Below, piece after piece: positions 4,268-5,544 of a DNA stretch of 5,544 bases. The translations under genes were made by a program, and so were the position numbers. The stretch covers positions 1 to 5,544 of the forward strand of contig JAMNXK010000176.1 in the NCBI GenBank assembly GCA_023653245.1, in the 5' to 3' direction. How positions within the stretch are numbered: the stretch's first letter is position 1; each line of letters begins with the position of its first letter. The notes beneath the pieces are model-generated. The model worked only from the letters and a program-made list of their open reading frames with translations. It searched no databases and had not been told where the DNA came from. This DNA is from Tagaea sp. (GTDB taxonomy: Bacteria > Pseudomonadota > Alphaproteobacteria > CACIAM-22H2).

Positions 4268-5544
4268 TTCGGGCACGACCCAGACGATGTTCTGCGTCGG
4301 GTCCTTGATGTCGCAGGTCTTGCAGTGGACGCAGTTCTGCGCGTTGATCTGCAGGCGCGGCCCCGCCGCCTCGCGCACGATCTCGTACACGCCCGCGGGG
4401 CAGTAGCGCTGCTCGGGCGCGTCGTAGAGGGCGAGGTTGTGCGCGACGGGCACGCTCGCGTCCTTCAACGTCAGATGCGCGGGCTGGTTTTCCTCGTGAT
4501 TGGTGCTGGCGAGGAACACCGACGACAAACGGTCGAACGCCACTTTGCCGTCGGGCTTCGGATACTCGATCGGGTTCGAGGCGGCCAACGGGCGCAACGA
4601 TTCATGGTCGGGATGATGGCGCCACGTCCACGGCGCCTTGCCCTTGAACAGATAGGTCTCGAGCGCGGCGTTGGCGAGGCCGACATAAAGCCCCTTCGAA
4701 AAGCCCGGCCGGATGTTGCGCACGGCGGCGAGCTCTTCCCACACCCAGCTGGTCTTCAGCGCTTCGGGATAGGAATCGAGCTTGCCCACGGGCCCTTCAT
4801 GCGCGAGCGCGTCGAACGCCGCTTCGGCGCACAGCATCCCGGATTTCATCGCCGTGTGGCTGCCCTTGATCTTGGGCACGTTCACGAACCCGGCCGAACA
4901 GCCGACGATCGCGGCACCCGGCACGACGAGCTCGGGGATCGATTGCAGCCCGCCTTCGTTGATCGCGCGCGCGCCATAGGCGATCCGCCTCGCGCCCTCG
5001 AAGACCGGGCGGATGGCCGGATGGGTTTTGAAGCGCTGGAATTCCTCGAACGGCGACAGGTAAGGATTGGGATAATCGAGCCCGATCACGAAGCCGACGG
5101 CGACCTGGTTGTTCTCCAGGTGGTAGAGGAACGAGCCGCCATAGGTCTCGCTGTCGAGCGGCCAGCCGATCGTGTGCACGATGCGGCCCGGATGGTGTTT
5201 GGCGGGATCGACCTCCCAGAGTTCCTTGATGCCGATGCCGTAGGTCTGGGGCTGCGCGTCGCGGCGCAAATCGAATTTGTCGATGAGGGCCTTGGACAAG
5301 GACCCCCGCACGCCTTCGGCGAACACGGTCAGGCGCGCGTGGATTTCCACGCCCGGCGTGAAATTCCCGGTGCGTTGCCCGTCCTTGCCGATGCCCATGT
5401 CGCCGGTGGCGACGCCGCACACGCGGCCGTCGTCGAACAAGGTCTCGGCCGCCGCGAAGCCGGGAAAGATCTCGACGCCCAAGGCTTCGGCCTGTTGGCC
5501 GAGCCAGCGGCATACATTGCCGAGGCTGACGATGTAGTTGCCCG
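4235..5544 (-). CDS. Electron transfer flavoprotein-ubiquinone oxidoreductase (ETF-QO), N-terminus missing
   Basis: The C-terminal 435 residues of ETF-QO, an enzyme attached to the inner membrane that takes electrons from reduced ETF (fed by acyl-CoA and other flavin dehydrogenases) and reduces ubiquinone. The frame is open to the window edge. The TTG at 5482 is internal, since [20 protein letters not shown] precedes it and is classic ETF-QO. About 115-130 N-terminal residues with the first FAD-binding motif are lost. Seen (fragment numbering): FAEGVRG at 74-80, [17 protein letters not shown] at 126-142, and [14 protein letters not shown] at 214-227 (FAD domain). The single [4Fe-4S] cluster ligands are at Cys381, Cys404, Cys407 and Cys410 (YCPAGVYE then CVHCKTC), followed by [22 protein letters not shown] in part. 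All four ligands are intact, so the enzyme should be active. It converges on the DUF2125-like gene; its promoter is outside the window. Confidence 0.97.
   Translation of the reverse strand, partial: GNYIVSLGNVCRWLGQQAEALGVEIFPGFAAAETLFDDGRVCGVATGDMGIGKDGQRTGNFTPGVEIHARLTVFAEGVRGSLSKALIDKFDLRRDAQPQTYGIGIKELWEVDPAKHHPGRIVHTIGWPLDSETYGGSFLYHLENNQVAVGFVIGLDYPNPYLSPFEEFQRFKTHPAIRPVFEGARRIAYGARAINEGGLQSIPELVVPGAAIVGCSAGFVNVPKIKGSHTAMKSGMLCAEAAFDALAHEGPVGKLDSYPEALKTSWVWEELAAVRNIRPGFSKGLYVGLANAALETYLFKGKAPWTWRHHPDHESLRPLAASNPIEYPKPDGKVAFDRLSSVFLASTNHEENQPAHLTLKDASVPVAHNLALYDAPEQRYCPAGVYEIVREAAGPRLQINAQNCVHCKTCDIKDPTQNIVWVVPEGGGGPNYPNM

Overview
The window is GC-rich chromosomal DNA, with frequent GCG/CGC codons and almost no non-coding space. 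It probably comes from an alphaproteobacterium, perhaps of the Rhodospirillales. This rests on the textbook alphaproteobacterial form of the ETF-ubiquinone oxidoreductase, a DUF2125-type protein (a family I know mainly from Alphaproteobacteria), and a palindromic intergenic repeat of a style common in that class. The genus is inference only. No tRNA, rRNA, CRISPR, transposase or phage gene was seen.

Layout. (1) 1-453, plus strand: the 3' end of a PQQ-dependent aldose sugar dehydrogenase. (2) 454-601: a convergent intergenic gap holding three hairpins in tandem, bounded by an inverted repeat. (3) 602-2976, minus strand: a probable four-gene operon read right to left. It encodes an EamA/DMT exporter, a ChaC-type gamma-glutamylcyclotransferase, and two unrecognised proteins (99 and 196 aa) coupled by a GTGA start/stop overlap. 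(4) 2977-3012: a 36-bp divergent spacer. (5) 3013-4017, plus strand: a membrane-anchored DUF2125-like protein. (6) 4029-4238, minus strand: a doubtful 69-aa two-helix ORF that overlaps the end of the next gene and ends in a degenerate copy of that gene's last codons. (7) 4235-5544, minus strand: ETF-QO, without its N-terminus, which lies beyond the window.

Function. Two genes feed electrons to the respiratory chain: the PQQ dehydrogenase by periplasmic sugar oxidation, and ETF-QO by passing electrons from flavoprotein dehydrogenases to ubiquinone. The EamA-ChaC pair suggests gamma-glutamyl or glutathione turnover coupled to efflux of a small metabolite, but this is inferred from gene order alone. 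No complete new system is evident. The most unusual items are the all-transition echo of the ETF-QO 3' end, the unrecognised coupled gene pair, and the composite palindromic element.
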